Of a stretch of 64,000 bases of DNA, positions 1 through 8,796 are shown one piece after another. The DNA is taken from contig CAYVGO010000001.1 of NCBI GenBank assembly GCA_964450725.1, forward strand, positions 57,228 through 121,227, read 5' to 3'. Below the pieces are notes generated by a model. That model worked only from the letters and a program-made list of their open reading frames with translations. It was not told the DNA's origin and did no database searches. The translations under genes and the position numbers were made by a program. Source of the DNA: CAYVGO01 sp964450725. GTDB taxonomy: Bacteria > Bacteroidota > Bacteroidia > Bacteroidales > UBA932. Each line of letters starts with the position of its first letter. Positions within the stretch are counted from its first letter, which is position 1.

Positions 1-786
1 TTTGGAAAAGTGTTTCACATGGTCAATAAAGTTTTCGTAAGGTAATATTTCTATGTTTTGTTGGGCTAACGTTTGACAATTCTCATCATAAAATCGGGTC
101 TTATCACCAATAAATAAGGCTACCTTTTCCGGATAAATAATAGCATACGCTACCGCCAATGGATTGTAACTTACATCAGTGCTGCGAATATTCAATAACC
201 AAGCAATTTCATCTAATGCCAAAAGTATAGAGGTGGTACCGGAACCAATATGTTCTCTGAAAATTGTCAATTTTTCTGTAGCGTCAGCACCTGAATATAC
301 TTTATCTAAAATAAACGCAGGACTTTTTAAAAGTGAAGGTCTATTGTCCCACAAGTTGAGAAATGGGTCATCTACTGCTTGCAGCGTTAAATCCTGTAAA
401 CCTTTTTCCAATTTCTGAAATTCGTTGACAGTAAACAACATTTTATCTAAACCAACTTTACCACCTTTCTTGACATTACGTAATAAATACTGCTCTATGG
501 TTTCGGAGTCAGGAAGTCCGATTTTTTTTAATTCAATCGTGGTGTTTTGTAGTTGAGACTCGGCTTGTAAAAAGTATCGGGAATCAGTAAACAACGCAGC
601 TTTATCAAGTGTTACAACCACTGTACCTGCAGAACCCGTAAATCCGCTAATCCATTCTCTACAGGCATAATGGGAAGGAACATATTCACTAAAGTGAGGA
701 TCATTGGTAGGAATGATGAAAGCATCTAAGTCGGTAGTTTTTAGATATGTTCGCAAAGATGTCAATTTTTCGTTTATTGGTTGCAT
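1..786 (-). CDS. Xaa-Pro aminopeptidase (M24B), N-terminal part, cut by window edge
   Basis: Reading from the ATG at 786 down to base 1 gives an open frame of 262 residues that runs off the left edge. The start reads MQPINEKLTSLRTYLK, followed by a stretch with IIPTNDPHFSEYVP, ISGFTGSAGTVVVT and ALFTDSRYF. This is the creatinase-type N-terminal domain of aminopeptidase P, which removes an N-terminal residue preceding proline. A second creatinase-like domain begins near residue 150 (IAWLLNIRSTDVSYNP, AYAIIYPEKVALFIGD). The C-terminal pita-bread metallopeptidase domain with the metal ligands lies outside the window, so activity cannot be judged. Bacteroidota enzymes of this type are usually about 590 residues, so under half is present. 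No signal peptide is seen, so it is probably cytoplasmic. It is the first gene of its transcript, since nothing minus-strand lies just upstream. Confidence 0.9.
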   Translation of the reverse strand, partial: MQPINEKLTSLRTYLKTTDLDAFIIPTNDPHFSEYVPSHYACREWISGFTGSAGTVVVTLDKAALFTDSRYFLQAESQLQNTTIELKKIGLPDSETIEQYLLRNVKKGGKVGLDKMLFTVNEFQKLEKGLQDLTLQAVDDPFLNLWDNRPSLLKSPAFILDKVYSGADATEKLTIFREHIGSGTTSILLALDEIAWLLNIRSTDVSYNPLAVAYAIIYPEKVALFIGDKTRFYDENCQTLAQQNIEILPYENFIDHVKHFSK

Positions 787-1002
787 AGCATGTTGATTTT
801 AATGATGTATTATTCTTATATTTAACGAAATATATTTTGATTGAGTATACTTGCAAACAAAACTATTTTCGTTCGAGTTTTGGCTCTGACTCTTTATTTC
901 TTGACTTTCCTTCAGGTTTGAAAAACATATCAAACATCGACTTCGCAATAATCATGAAATTATATTGTGTGAGATTATGGACAATCACGCTACAAAATTA
1001 CA
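787..1002. other. Intergenic region upstream of the aminopeptidase
   Basis: AT-rich spacer between the start of the aminopeptidase gene and the end of the TldD-like gene. The minus strand carries a TAGTTTTG sequence at 858-865 that fits the Bacteroidota -7 pattern TAnnTTTG, but no TTG sits at a proper distance. No convincing coding sequence, hairpin or RNA gene was seen. Confidence 0.4.
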
Positions 1003-2688
1003 TTATTTTTTTGATTTTCGTTTTTCTTTGACGGGTGTATGAGTAACCATTCCCGGATTAGATACTGTCGGAGGCTTTTCATAAGATGTTTTACGATCTT
1101 TGTCTAAATCAACTTCATCAAATAACATTGCATCAGGATAAATAATAGAGGTCGGCACATTCCGAAATAATATATTTTCTACGTTTTGTTGGCTTGATAC
1201 TGCCATAATTCTTTTAAGAGTTGATGTATTGATATTCGATAATTCTGCTCCCCTGTAAATGGTTTCATTACCCGTTTCAACGTCTATTCTGTGGAGTAAA
1301 AGCGGGTTGTTGCCACTCATTTCTTTGACTATATAAGCATACGTTAGACCTTCGTTTTTTGCTGCCGCACGTAGTTTTTCTTTCAATATTGAAGCCTGAT
1401 AACTTTTTTGTGCTTCAATCATAATGACATTTGGCGAAATAAGACTGTAAGATGACATAATGCTTACCGAAAACTTACGATTTCCGGTAGAGTTGAGTCC
1501 GGCTTTGTTCGGAATACGGTCATTCAGGAAATTACGCAGCAACCCTTTCTCTATCAATATCGTGGTGTCTTTGGGGACTACTCCTTCTGCATCAATCGGG
1601 GTATAACCCAGTAATTGTTTTTCTCCGTAAAATGATAGTGAGGGAATGTCATAGACAGAAACGTCGTTAGTAATTACCTTTCTATTTCTTTTTTCAAGCC
1701 AGGTTTTAGCATCTGTCTGTTCAATGTTACTGCGATAACCAATCAATGACTCATTTGACGAAAATAATTTACCTAACAATACAGACCGCAAGGCCTCTCC
1801 CTCTAAAATGACAGGTCCGCTATAGGATTCTTCTATCTTGGGAATGTTGACACTATTGGATAACATACTGAATAATCGGTGAACTTGTTGCGTCAAAGAG
1901 TCTATGGAAGGTAGTTGGGTGAATGAAGGTTCTGTCAGCGTAATATTATGTTCTATAATTTCTCCTGACGGTAAGATAATACTGCCTTCAACAATCAGTA
2001 ATATCAAAGATAAAGGAAGAATATACTTTGTTTCCTCGCTGTTTACAAAATAGTAATTTGTTTTTAAGTGTTGTAATTGTACTGCTGCTGTAGCAATTCC
2101 CGGATATTGTTTTGCTAATCCCGACAGGTTGTTAATTTGACGTTCCCATAAAGATAAATCGATATTAAATTCTTCCGGCTGTAATTGCTTTACGATTTTC
2201 TTTTCCTTAGAAAAGTCTGGCAGTGCTAATTCTTCTGCTGCAATGTTTTTGGTGTTGATGTAGGATATTTTTTGAGCATATTGCTCTGCTGCTTTTTTGT
2301 ACGCTGCATCAAGAGTTAACCATAGTGAGTGCCTTATTCCCAAGCAGTTGTCTTCTATAATCGTACCTTCTTGTATTGGCTGGTTATATTGAAATAACTC
2401 TTGGGTACGATCATAGTTCCCAACAAGTACCCGCGGAGATACGGAGCGTAGTCTGTAACCAATTTTTTGTACGGTGGAACCAAATGATGATTGTAATACT
2501 TCTGCCTGAGCATCTTGAACAATCAAAGAGATGAAAAACGGCTTCTCTAACTTTTCAATAGAAAGTTTCTCCATTGCTCGTCCGAGTTCCGTATCTAAAG
2601 CACAAAAGATTACGCTGTCGGTTTTGGAGTGTGATAAGCACCAAAAAGGGATTGAACAATAAAGCCAGAACAAAAGTATACGTTTCAT
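1003..2688 (-). CDS. TldD/PmbA-family exported protein lacking the HExxxH motif
   Basis: 561 residues starting with a signal peptide (MKRILLFWLYCSIPFWCLS). The C-terminal two thirds follow the TldD/PmbA (peptidase U62) pattern: GPVILEGEA near residue 290, then SLSFYGEKQLLGYTPIDAEG, a segment IEKGLLRNFLNDR, and TGNRKFS. Catalytic TldD proteins have an HExxxH zinc motif just after the segment corresponding to GPVILEGEA. Here the equivalent stretch is LRSVLLGKLFSSNESLIGYR, with neither histidine nor the glutamate, which resembles the non-catalytic TldE (PmbA) partner. TldD and TldE normally act together on small peptides or modified proteins in the cytoplasm, so an exported, apparently inactive single member is unusual. 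The C-terminal tail is basic (VKEKRKSKK). No TldD partner is nearby. Fold assignment is firm; function is not known. Confidence 0.75.
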   Translation of the reverse strand: MKRILLFWLYCSIPFWCLSHSKTDSVIFCALDTELGRAMEKLSIEKLEKPFFISLIVQDAQAEVLQSSFGSTVQKIGYRLRSVSPRVLVGNYDRTQELFQYNQPIQEGTIIEDNCLGIRHSLWLTLDAAYKKAAEQYAQKISYINTKNIAAEELALPDFSKEKKIVKQLQPEEFNIDLSLWERQINNLSGLAKQYPGIATAAVQLQHLKTNYYFVNSEETKYILPLSLILLIVEGSIILPSGEIIEHNITLTEPSFTQLPSIDSLTQQVHRLFSMLSNSVNIPKIEESYSGPVILEGEALRSVLLGKLFSSNESLIGYRSNIEQTDAKTWLEKRNRKVITNDVSVYDIPSLSFYGEKQLLGYTPIDAEGVVPKDTTILIEKGLLRNFLNDRIPNKAGLNSTGNRKFSVSIMSSYSLISPNVIMIEAQKSYQASILKEKLRAAAKNEGLTYAYIVKEMSGNNPLLLHRIDVETGNETIYRGAELSNINTSTLKRIMAVSSQQNVENILFRNVPTSIIYPDAMLFDEVDLDKDRKTSYEKPPTVSNPGMVTHTPVKEKRKSKK

Positions 2689-2712
2689 TTTTTATTATTT
2701 TGAGTGAGATTA

Positions 2713-2741
2713 CAAAGTTATACATTTGCAGCGATTTACAA
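2713..2741 (-). promoter_or_regulatory. Predicted Bacteroidota-type promoter for the TldD-like gene
   Basis: Reading the minus strand, TTG at 2741-2739 is followed 18 bases later by TAACTTTG at 2720-2713. This matches the -33 TTG / -7 TAnnTTTG arrangement known for Bacteroidota, and the gene starts 25 bases downstream. Confidence 0.5.
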
Positions 2742-2875
2742 ACAATAGGCAGTGAAAATAAACTTTATGGCAAATAACTATTGCTATAAGAGTTCCGGAG
2801 TGGTAGATACACCGTACTAATCGCAACTACTTCCGAATTGTTGTTTCGCGATTCTCATATTTCGGGAAAATCATG

Positions 2876-2884
2876 TAAATTTGC
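2876..2884 (+). promoter_or_regulatory. Predicted -7 element upstream of aspS
   Basis: TAAATTTGC fits the Bacteroidota -7 consensus TAnnTTTG and lies 25 bases before the aspS ATG. No clear TTG is present at the -33 distance, so only the -7 half is supported. The same hexamer context recurs in front of the aspartase gene at 6850. Confidence 0.45.
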
Positions 2885-2909
2885 ACTTTATTTTTAATAC
2901 CCTATTATC

Positions 2910-4667
2910 ATGTATAGAACACATACCTGTGGTGAGTTAAGACTTGCAGACCAACAAAAAACAGTAACCTTAGCCGGCTGGGTACAGCGTATCAGAAATA
3001 TGGGAGCAATGACTTTCATAGATTTAAGAGACCGTTATGGAATTACCCAACTTACCGTTGACCAGCGCTGTGAAAAAGAGGTTGAGCAAGTTGTAGAAAC
3101 GTTAGGGCGAGAATATGTCATCAATATCACAGGAACGGTCTTGGAGCGTACCGCAAAAAATCCTAAAATTCCAACAGGAGACATTGAGGTTTTAATACAA
3201 AAAATAACGGTATTAAATGCCGCCGAAACTCCTCCTTTTACCATTGAAGACAATACTGACGGCGGAGAAGAATTGCGGGCAAAATTTCGCTATCTTGATT
3301 TAAGACGAAATCCGCTACAACGGGCACTGGAATTACGCCATAAGGTAGCCTTTGAAACTCGTAATTATTTTGATAAACTTCACTTTCTGGAAATTGAAAC
3401 TCCTGTACTTATCAGTTCTACTCCTGAAGGAGCCAGAGATTTTGTTGTCCCCTCAAGAATCCATAAAGGCAAGTTCTATGCGTTGCCGCAAAGTCCTCAA
3501 ACCTTTAAGCAGTTATTAATGGTGGCCGGTTATGACCGCTACTTTCAAATTGTTCGCTGCTTCAGAGATGAAGATTTACGGGCAGACCGACAACCTGAGT
3601 TTACTCAAATTGACTGTGAAATGTCTTTTGTCGAGAGACAGGATATTTTAGATACTTTTGGCGGATTGATGACCCATTTGTTTCACAAAGTGTTGGCGGT
3701 TGACATTCATAATGTTCCGCTAATGACTTATGCCCAAGCAATGGAAAAATATGGTTGTGATAAACCTGACGTACGTTTTGAAATGTTGATTAATGATATT
3801 ACAGGTATTGTTAAAGGTAAGGGGTTTCCCGTTTTTGATGAAGCCGAATATACCGGAGCGTTGGTCGTAGAAGGCGCAGGGAATTACTCGAGAAAAATGT
3901 TAGATGAGTTGACAGAGTTTGTAAAACGTCCGCAAGTGGGTGCAAAGGGATTGGCTTATGTAAAATTAAATGAGGAGGGAACAAAATCAAGTTTCGATAA
4001 GTTTTTTAACCCTCAACAACTCCAAGAAATAACCCGGCACTTACATGCAAAAAATAATGATTTAATTCTTATTTTATCAGGTAAGAAAAAACAAATACTT
4101 CCTGCATTATGCAGTTTAAGGTTGGAAATGGGCAGCCGTTTAGGACTACGAAAAAACAATATCTTTAAACCCTTGTGGGTAATTGATTTTCCGCTGTTTG
4201 AGTGGGATGACGAAACCCAACGGTTTTATGCCATGCACCATCCTTTTACCTCGCCTCACAAAGAGGATATAGACTTGTTTTTGAACAGTAAAACTCCGCA
4301 AGAGATAGAAAAAGTACGTGCAAATGCTTATGACTTTGTCGTCAATGGCGTAGAGTTGGGAGGGGGGTCTATCAGAATTTTTGATGCCAAGCAGCAGCAG
4401 CGAATGTTTGAGTTGTTAGGATTTACGGCAGAAGATGCACAACAAAAATTCGGATTCATTATCAACGCATTCAAGTACGGTGCCCCTCCACACGGAGGCA
4501 TTGCCTTCGGGTTAGATCGCTTGTGCAGCATTTTTGGCGGTAGCGAATCTATCAGAGATTATATCGCGTTCCCAAAAAATAACGCAGGGAAAGATGTGAT
4601 GATTGATTCTCCTTCAGAAATTGATGAAGCCCAATTGAAAGAACTCTCACTACTCATCAAGCCCTAA
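2910..4667 (+). CDS. aspS: Aspartyl-tRNA synthetase
   Basis: 585 residues, the full length of a bacterial-type enzyme. It charges tRNA-Asp with aspartate in the cytoplasm. The N-terminal anticodon-binding OB fold covers about residues 1-105 (VTLAGWVQRIRNMGAMTFID). The class II catalytic core includes motif 2 (CFRDEDLRADRQPEFTQ, near residue 215) and motif 3 (GIAFGLDRL, near residue 530). Between them is the GAD insertion typical of bacterial AspRS (about residues 285-410). The start ATG at 2910 gives the conserved MYRTHTCGEL opening. yraN follows after three bases, so the two are probably co-transcribed. Nothing unusual is seen in the sequence. Confidence 0.97.
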   Translation: MYRTHTCGELRLADQQKTVTLAGWVQRIRNMGAMTFIDLRDRYGITQLTVDQRCEKEVEQVVETLGREYVINITGTVLERTAKNPKIPTGDIEVLIQKITVLNAAETPPFTIEDNTDGGEELRAKFRYLDLRRNPLQRALELRHKVAFETRNYFDKLHFLEIETPVLISSTPEGARDFVVPSRIHKGKFYALPQSPQTFKQLLMVAGYDRYFQIVRCFRDEDLRADRQPEFTQIDCEMSFVERQDILDTFGGLMTHLFHKVLAVDIHNVPLMTYAQAMEKYGCDKPDVRFEMLINDITGIVKGKGFPVFDEAEYTGALVVEGAGNYSRKMLDELTEFVKRPQVGAKGLAYVKLNEEGTKSSFDKFFNPQQLQEITRHLHAKNNDLILILSGKKKQILPALCSLRLEMGSRLGLRKNNIFKPLWVIDFPLFEWDDETQRFYAMHHPFTSPHKEDIDLFLNSKTPQEIEKVRANAYDFVVNGVELGGGSIRIFDAKQQQRMFELLGFTAEDAQQKFGFIINAFKYGAPPHGGIAFGLDRLCSIFGGSESIRDYIAFPKNNAGKDVMIDSPSEIDEAQLKELSLLIKP

Positions 4668-4670
4668 GCG

Positions 4671-5033
4671 ATGGATATTTCTACAAAATCCGTAGGGGAT
4701 GCGGGAGAAGAACTGGCGGTAGCCTATTTACAGGAAAACGGGTTTGTAATTTATGAACGTAAGTTTCGCTACGGATATAAAGAAATAGATATTATTGCAG
4801 AGAAAAACAATGTTCTTCATATTATAGAAGTAAAGTTACGCAGTTATATTTCTATCCAAGAACCCGCATTGGCGGTTACCAAAATAAAGCAACGCCATTT
4901 AATTGATGCCGCCAACGGATACATGACTCGTAAGAAACTGGATATGGAAGTTTCTTTTGATATTGTTGCCATCAGCAAACAAGGCGAGAAACATAAGATT
5001 GATTTTATTGAAAACGCTTTTTATCCGATTTGA
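4671..5033 (+). CDS. YraN family (UPF0102) nuclease-fold protein
   Basis: 120 residues matching the YraN/UPF0102 family in full length. The N-terminal part (GDAGEELAVAYLQENGFVIYERKFR) is followed by the restriction-endonuclease-like core EIDIIAEKNNVLHIIEVKLR, in which E, D and the ExK motif (EVK) are the expected metal-binding residues of the PD-(D/E)xK fold. The biochemical role of YraN is not well established; a nuclease function is inferred from the fold. It begins three bases after aspS, indicating one transcript, and a hairpin with a T-run follows at 5056-5088. Confidence 0.9.
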   Translation: MDISTKSVGDAGEELAVAYLQENGFVIYERKFRYGYKEIDIIAEKNNVLHIIEVKLRSYISIQEPALAVTKIKQRHLIDAANGYMTRKKLDMEVSFDIVAISKQGEKHKIDFIENAFYPI

Positions 5034-5055
5034 AATAGTGCACAGACCCCAAGAG

Positions 5056-5088
5056 AACGATTGTTATATCTTATAGCAGTCGTTTTTT
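5056..5088 (+). terminator. Predicted terminator after yraN
   Basis: AACGATTG (5056-5063) pairs with CAGTCGTT (5077-5084) with one G-T wobble and a 13-base loop, and is followed by a run of T up to 5088. It sits between the convergent yraN and NlpC/P60 genes and faces the plus strand. Confidence 0.5.
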
Positions 5089-5091
5089 CTG

Positions 5092-5784
5092 TTATATTTC
5101 AGGAATAATATATTGCAAGTTTTCTTCTTCATCTTCGGGAGAAGCGGATATTATTTCCACTCTCTTTTTTCTGGAAGGCGCTTTAGGCTTTTCACTCTTT
5201 TTCGGAGGTGTCGGTTTGTGATTCTCTTGCGGCTTATAAGCACTTTGTTTATCCATTAAGTTTAATACTCTTCCGCTGCTTACCCAATACTTTCGCCAAT
5301 ATCTTTCATTCAGTACTGCAACGGCTACCCCTTTAGAGGTGGAGGCATGCAGAAACTTGTTTTCTCCGAGATAAATAGCAATGTGAGATACCTTTTTATT
5401 CTTAATGGCGAAAAAGAGTAAGTCGCCGTATTGTATGTTCTTTTTATGTATTTTTTTGACATGTAGCGCTATGTCTGACGAGCGTCTTGGGAGAGTAATG
5501 TTAAAGCCTTCTTTAAAAACATGTCCGATGAAGGCTGAACAATCTACTCCTTTCTTGGTTGTACCCCCTAATTTATAGGGAACTCCTAACCATGGTTCGG
5601 CAACTTCTAAAAGGCGCAAGTCCTCACTCCCTTTCAGTTGTACTCCGTAAAGATTTGAGTAATACTCATACTGTTGTTTGACTTTGAGGTTGCGTGATGT
5701 TTTACAACCCATAAAGAACAACCCACTCAGTAACAACACTGACAATATATACTTATGAAACTTATAAAAAGGCATGGTCAACAT
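5092..5784 (-). CDS. NlpC/P60 family lipoprotein (cell-wall endopeptidase)
   Basis: 230 residues. The N-terminus has a hydrophobic segment ending in a lipobox (LSGLFFMGC, Cys near residue 27), so it is a predicted lipoprotein. The NlpC/P60 domain spans about residues 60-170: the nucleophile lies in GVDCSAF (Cys near 81), and the histidines lie in SHIAIYLG and FLHAS. Such enzymes cut peptide cross-links in peptidoglycan. The C-terminal 60 residues are Pro/Lys rich (KPTPPKKSEKPKAPSRKKR) and end in an acidic tail, which could bind the wall. The start could also be the Met at residue 4. Its ATG overlaps the stop of the upstream gene by one base (TAATG), so translation is probably coupled. Confidence 0.92.
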   Translation of the reverse strand: MLTMPFYKFHKYILSVLLLSGLFFMGCKTSRNLKVKQQYEYYSNLYGVQLKGSEDLRLLEVAEPWLGVPYKLGGTTKKGVDCSAFIGHVFKEGFNITLPRRSSDIALHVKKIHKKNIQYGDLLFFAIKNKKVSHIAIYLGENKFLHASTSKGVAVAVLNERYWRKYWVSSGRVLNLMDKQSAYKPQENHKPTPPKKSEKPKAPSRKKRVEIISASPEDEEENLQYIIPEI

Positions 5785-6656
5785 TACTTTAAAGAGGGTA
5801 GAAAATCTGGATAAAGCAGTAAGTCAAAGACATTCCATGAAATAACCCCGACATAGGGTTGACGGTTGCTTATGATATATCCTTTGAATGGGTCTGTCGG
5901 ATGGTTGTATAGTTTGATATTGGTAGTATCGGTTGCGGTAAAAATGACCAAATGGTAATCGGGAGCAGAGTTGATTGAAGTATCTGCTGTATAGTGAAGA
6001 ACAGAAAGGTCTGCAAAGTATGACAGATATTGATAAAGTGCAACAGTATCTTTAATTCCTGAGGATAATGATGTACCGAAAAGAGGTAAGGAAAAGGAGT
6101 ATTGCGGCAAAGTAGTGTGAGATGCTTTTATTCCTGTGATGCGTTGAGGATTGTCAAAAACTATTTTATCTACCCAGAATGATGGGTGTGATGACAATAA
6201 TTCTGTAGGAACAATATCGGCATGGTTTAAAAGTTCGACTGAATACCAGTCTGAAAAAAAAGGAGAATGCGGCTTTACAAAGGTTTTATTGTTGCAAGAA
6301 GTGATACTGAATTTAGATAAAGGCAATATACCGTTATAAGTTTCAATCTCAAAAAAAGGGAGCGTATCAAGGGCAGTTTGGTCGGTTTTCGTTATCGGAA
6401 TAAGGTTTTGCAGTAAAAATAAAATATCGTCAAGGCGCTCTGGTGAAACTGCTTGGGTCGTATGGTCAATACACCACTCTTGATTTTCTTTTCGGTATAA
6501 ACCAATCTGCTGATGGTTGGAGGTAATGATGATTTTATTGACTGTTTCAATATCTGTTACACTATAAGTGGCAGGATAAAATATCCATCTCCATAATCCT
6601 GCAACAGCAATTCCGACAATAATGACAATACCTGTGAATTTTAGTTTAGACGACAT
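5784..6656 (-). CDS. Membrane-anchored protein, possibly DUF4340-like
   Basis: 290 residues with one N-terminal transmembrane segment (about residues 7-25, FTGIVIIVGIAVAGLWRWIF) and a soluble remainder. The segment ETVNKIIITSNHQQIGLYRKENQEWCI, followed by SPERLDDILFLLQNL, resembles the layout of DUF4340 domains, where a beta-rich repeat reports a parameter and then a short helix. The resemblance is weak and seen by eye only. No catalytic motif was recognised. The gene is the first of a two-gene transcript with the NlpC/P60 lipoprotein, which suggests a cell-envelope role. A -7 element lies about 23 bases upstream. Confidence 0.8.
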   Translation of the reverse strand: MSSKLKFTGIVIIVGIAVAGLWRWIFYPATYSVTDIETVNKIIITSNHQQIGLYRKENQEWCIDHTTQAVSPERLDDILFLLQNLIPITKTDQTALDTLPFFEIETYNGILPLSKFSITSCNNKTFVKPHSPFFSDWYSVELLNHADIVPTELLSSHPSFWVDKIVFDNPQRITGIKASHTTLPQYSFSLPLFGTSLSSGIKDTVALYQYLSYFADLSVLHYTADTSINSAPDYHLVIFTATDTTNIKLYNHPTDPFKGYIISNRQPYVGVISWNVFDLLLYPDFLPSLK

Positions 6657-6678
6657 GGCAATATGAGATTATGGGGTA

Positions 6679-6686
6679 CAAAAGTA
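6679..6686 (-). promoter_or_regulatory. Predicted -7 element for the membrane protein/NlpC operon
   Basis: TACTTTTG on the minus strand (6686-6679) fits TAnnTTTG and lies 22 bases before the ATG at 6656. No TTG is found at the usual -33 spacing. Confidence 0.45.
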
Positions 6687-6849
6687 GTAAAAAGGATTTA
6701 GTGAGACATCAGCCTTACAAATAATTATTGATTCTTTGGCAGATTGAGAATGTTTTACGGCAGTAATTACTCGAAGATTATTCGTTATCTTTCTCTATCG
6801 GGTACAAAATAATTATTTACTTTTAACATTACTGTAGAACAAAAACATG

Positions 6850-6857
6850 TAAATTTG
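6850..6857 (+). promoter_or_regulatory. Predicted -7 element for the aspartase gene
   Basis: TAAATTTG fits TAnnTTTG and lies 28 bases before the ATG at 6886. A -33 TTG at the expected distance is missing. Confidence 0.45.
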
Positions 6858-6885
6858 CTGTATTCTAATTCTAAAAATTATTATT

Positions 6886-8763
6886 ATGAATACACAAAAC
6901 CAATACGATGTTCTACGCAAGGTTTCATTCTTTGCAGAACTCTCAGACGAAGACATAAAACAAATGGCGACACATGCCATCGAAAAAAACTATCGTGCGG
7001 GCGACACTGTCTATCTGTCCGGAACGTTTACCACCATTGTTCATGTTGTTGCTAAAGGAGAAGTGATGTTGGTCAGAACAACAGATTTGGGCTTAGAAGA
7101 ACAAACCGGACTGTTTTCTCCCTACGAAGCCTTTAGTGTGGCGGCTGTGGTGGATAACCAAGTCGTACATGCCAATCAGGGGAAAGCAACAGAAGAAACG
7201 GTAATATTAGAAATTCCTCATGCCTTTTTTAAGGAACATCCTCTCATTGTGGCAAAATTAGCCGCAAAGGTCGTTGAACGGTTAAATCAATATTTGCGAA
7301 AGTCTAATAACCGCAATATCAGATCGGTGGTTTATTATATTACAGGAAAAACCCGCATGGAGCATGACTCTTTAGGCAATAAAGAAATTAATAATGATTA
7401 CTACTTTGGCGTACAAACCCTGCGGGCTTTAGAAAACTTTAATATTACGGGTGTTCCTATGAGTGCTTATCGACAATTTATTAAAGCAATGGCTATCGTT
7501 AAACTTGCCGCATGCAGAGCCAATGCTCAAATCGGAATATTGCCGGAGGGAAAAGCAAATTATATTGAGAAGGCGTGCATGGAGGTCATGAAAGGTAAGT
7601 TTGACTATCATTTTCCCGTAGATATGGTACAGGGCGGAGCAGGAACGTCTGCCAATATGAATGCCAATGAAGTGATAGCCAACAGGGCTTTGGAACTTAT
7701 GGGGTATCAGAAAGGAGAATATGATTATTGTCATCCCAATAATGATGTTAACATGTCCCAATCTACCAATGATGCTTATCCGACTTCCTTAAAGTTAGGG
7801 GTTTATTTTTCTAATAAAGAGTTGGTCAAAGTGCTTAAAGTAATGATTGACGAGTTTAGTAAAAAAGGAAAAGCATTTGCCCATATTATCAAAATGGGAC
7901 GCACCCAGTTCCAAGATGCCGTACCTATGACTTTAGGACAAACTTTTGACGCTTTTGCCAACACCTTAACCATAGAGTTAGAGAATCTCAATAACGTTTC
8001 CCAAGAATTGCTGTGCGTCAATATGGGGGCTACCGCCATTGGTACGGGGTTATGCTCTGAGCCCGGATATGCAGAAAAATGCGTAGCACACTTGGCTGAC
8101 ATTACCGGAGAAAAAGTGACCCTTGCCCAAGATTTAGTAGAAGCAACCAGTGATACTGCCGCTTTTGTAAGTTATATGGCTGCGCTCAAAAGGTTGGGAA
8201 CAAAAATACATAAGATTTGTACAGACTTGAGACTGCTCTCTTCCGGTCCCCGATGCGGATTGAATGAAATTAACCTGCCTCCCATGCAGCCCGGCTCCTC
8301 TATTATGCCCGGAAAAGTAAACCCTGTAATGCCGGAGGTAATGAGTCAAATTGCCATCAAAGCCTTTGGAAACGATATGGCGGTTACCGTAGGGTCTGCG
8401 GCTGCGCAATTAGAGTTAAATGCCATGGAGCCTGTCATTGGACAGTGCATTATGGAATCTATAGATATGTTTAAAGCAGGAATAGAAACTTTTACTTACC
8501 GCTGCGTGTCGGGCATTACGGCCAATGAAAAACGATGTAGAGAGCATGTCGAAAACAGTATTGGGTTAGTGACGGCACTCAATCCCTATATCGGATATGA
8601 AGCTTCGGCTGCCATTGCCAAGGAAGCGCTACAAACCGGAGCCAGCGTTTATGACCTGGCTTTAGAGCGTAACCTATTGACCAAAGAAGAAATTGAGACT
8701 ATCCTTTTACCCGAAAATATGGTGAAACCGACGCATATCGACAACATTCAACGTAAATTCTGA
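6886..8763 (+). CDS. aspA: Aspartate ammonia-lyase with N-terminal cyclic-nucleotide-binding-like domain
   Basis: 625 residues, about 150 longer than ordinary aspartase. Residues 1-140 form a cNMP-binding (CAP-like) beta-roll: FFAELSDEDIKQMATHAIEKNY, then AGDTVYLSG, then VHVVAKGEVMLV. From about residue 155 the fumarase/aspartase superfamily fold begins (TRMEHDSLGNKEI, YFGVQTLRALENF). The superfamily signature GSSIMPGKVNP is at about residue 469, and the following VMPEV favours aspartase over fumarase. The reaction is L-aspartate to fumarate plus ammonia. The phosphate-binding cassette of classical cAMP receptors (GE-x-AL...R-S/A) is not conserved: the segment is YEAFSVAAVVDNQVVHAN and has no arginine, so the ligand may differ or be absent. 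It is transcribed alone, with its own promoter element and terminator. Confidence 0.95.
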   Translation: MNTQNQYDVLRKVSFFAELSDEDIKQMATHAIEKNYRAGDTVYLSGTFTTIVHVVAKGEVMLVRTTDLGLEEQTGLFSPYEAFSVAAVVDNQVVHANQGKATEETVILEIPHAFFKEHPLIVAKLAAKVVERLNQYLRKSNNRNIRSVVYYITGKTRMEHDSLGNKEINNDYYFGVQTLRALENFNITGVPMSAYRQFIKAMAIVKLAACRANAQIGILPEGKANYIEKACMEVMKGKFDYHFPVDMVQGGAGTSANMNANEVIANRALELMGYQKGEYDYCHPNNDVNMSQSTNDAYPTSLKLGVYFSNKELVKVLKVMIDEFSKKGKAFAHIIKMGRTQFQDAVPMTLGQTFDAFANTLTIELENLNNVSQELLCVNMGATAIGTGLCSEPGYAEKCVAHLADITGEKVTLAQDLVEATSDTAAFVSYMAALKRLGTKIHKICTDLRLLSSGPRCGLNEINLPPMQPGSSIMPGKVNPVMPEVMSQIAIKAFGNDMAVTVGSAAAQLELNAMEPVIGQCIMESIDMFKAGIETFTYRCVSGITANEKRCREHVENSIGLVTALNPYIGYEASAAIAKEALQTGASVYDLALERNLLTKEEIETILLPENMVKPTHIDNIQRKF

Positions 8764-8784
8764 GAGAAAAAAATCTCTCTTTTG
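8762..8784 (+). terminator. Predicted terminator after aspA
   Basis: GAGAGA (8762-8767) pairs with TCTCTC (8774-8779) around a six-base A loop and runs into TTTT, directly after the aspA stop codon. Confidence 0.55.
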
Positions 8785-8796
8785 AAACAATTAAAT

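Noticed and set aside
837..1031. Plus-strand open frame between the aminopeptidase and TldD-like genes
   Set aside because: 64 codons of AT-rich sequence overlapping the end of the TldD-like gene, with no homology-like pattern.
2780..2870. tRNA-like or small RNA segment before aspS
   Set aside because: The imperfect TTCCGGAGTGG/CTACTTCCGAA pairing does not build a cloverleaf and lacks the conserved T-loop sequence.
6886..8763. Fumarase (fumC) as the identity of the lyase
   Set aside because: The sequence after the signature reads VNPVMPEV, as in aspartases, whereas fumarases have VNPTQCE at the same place.
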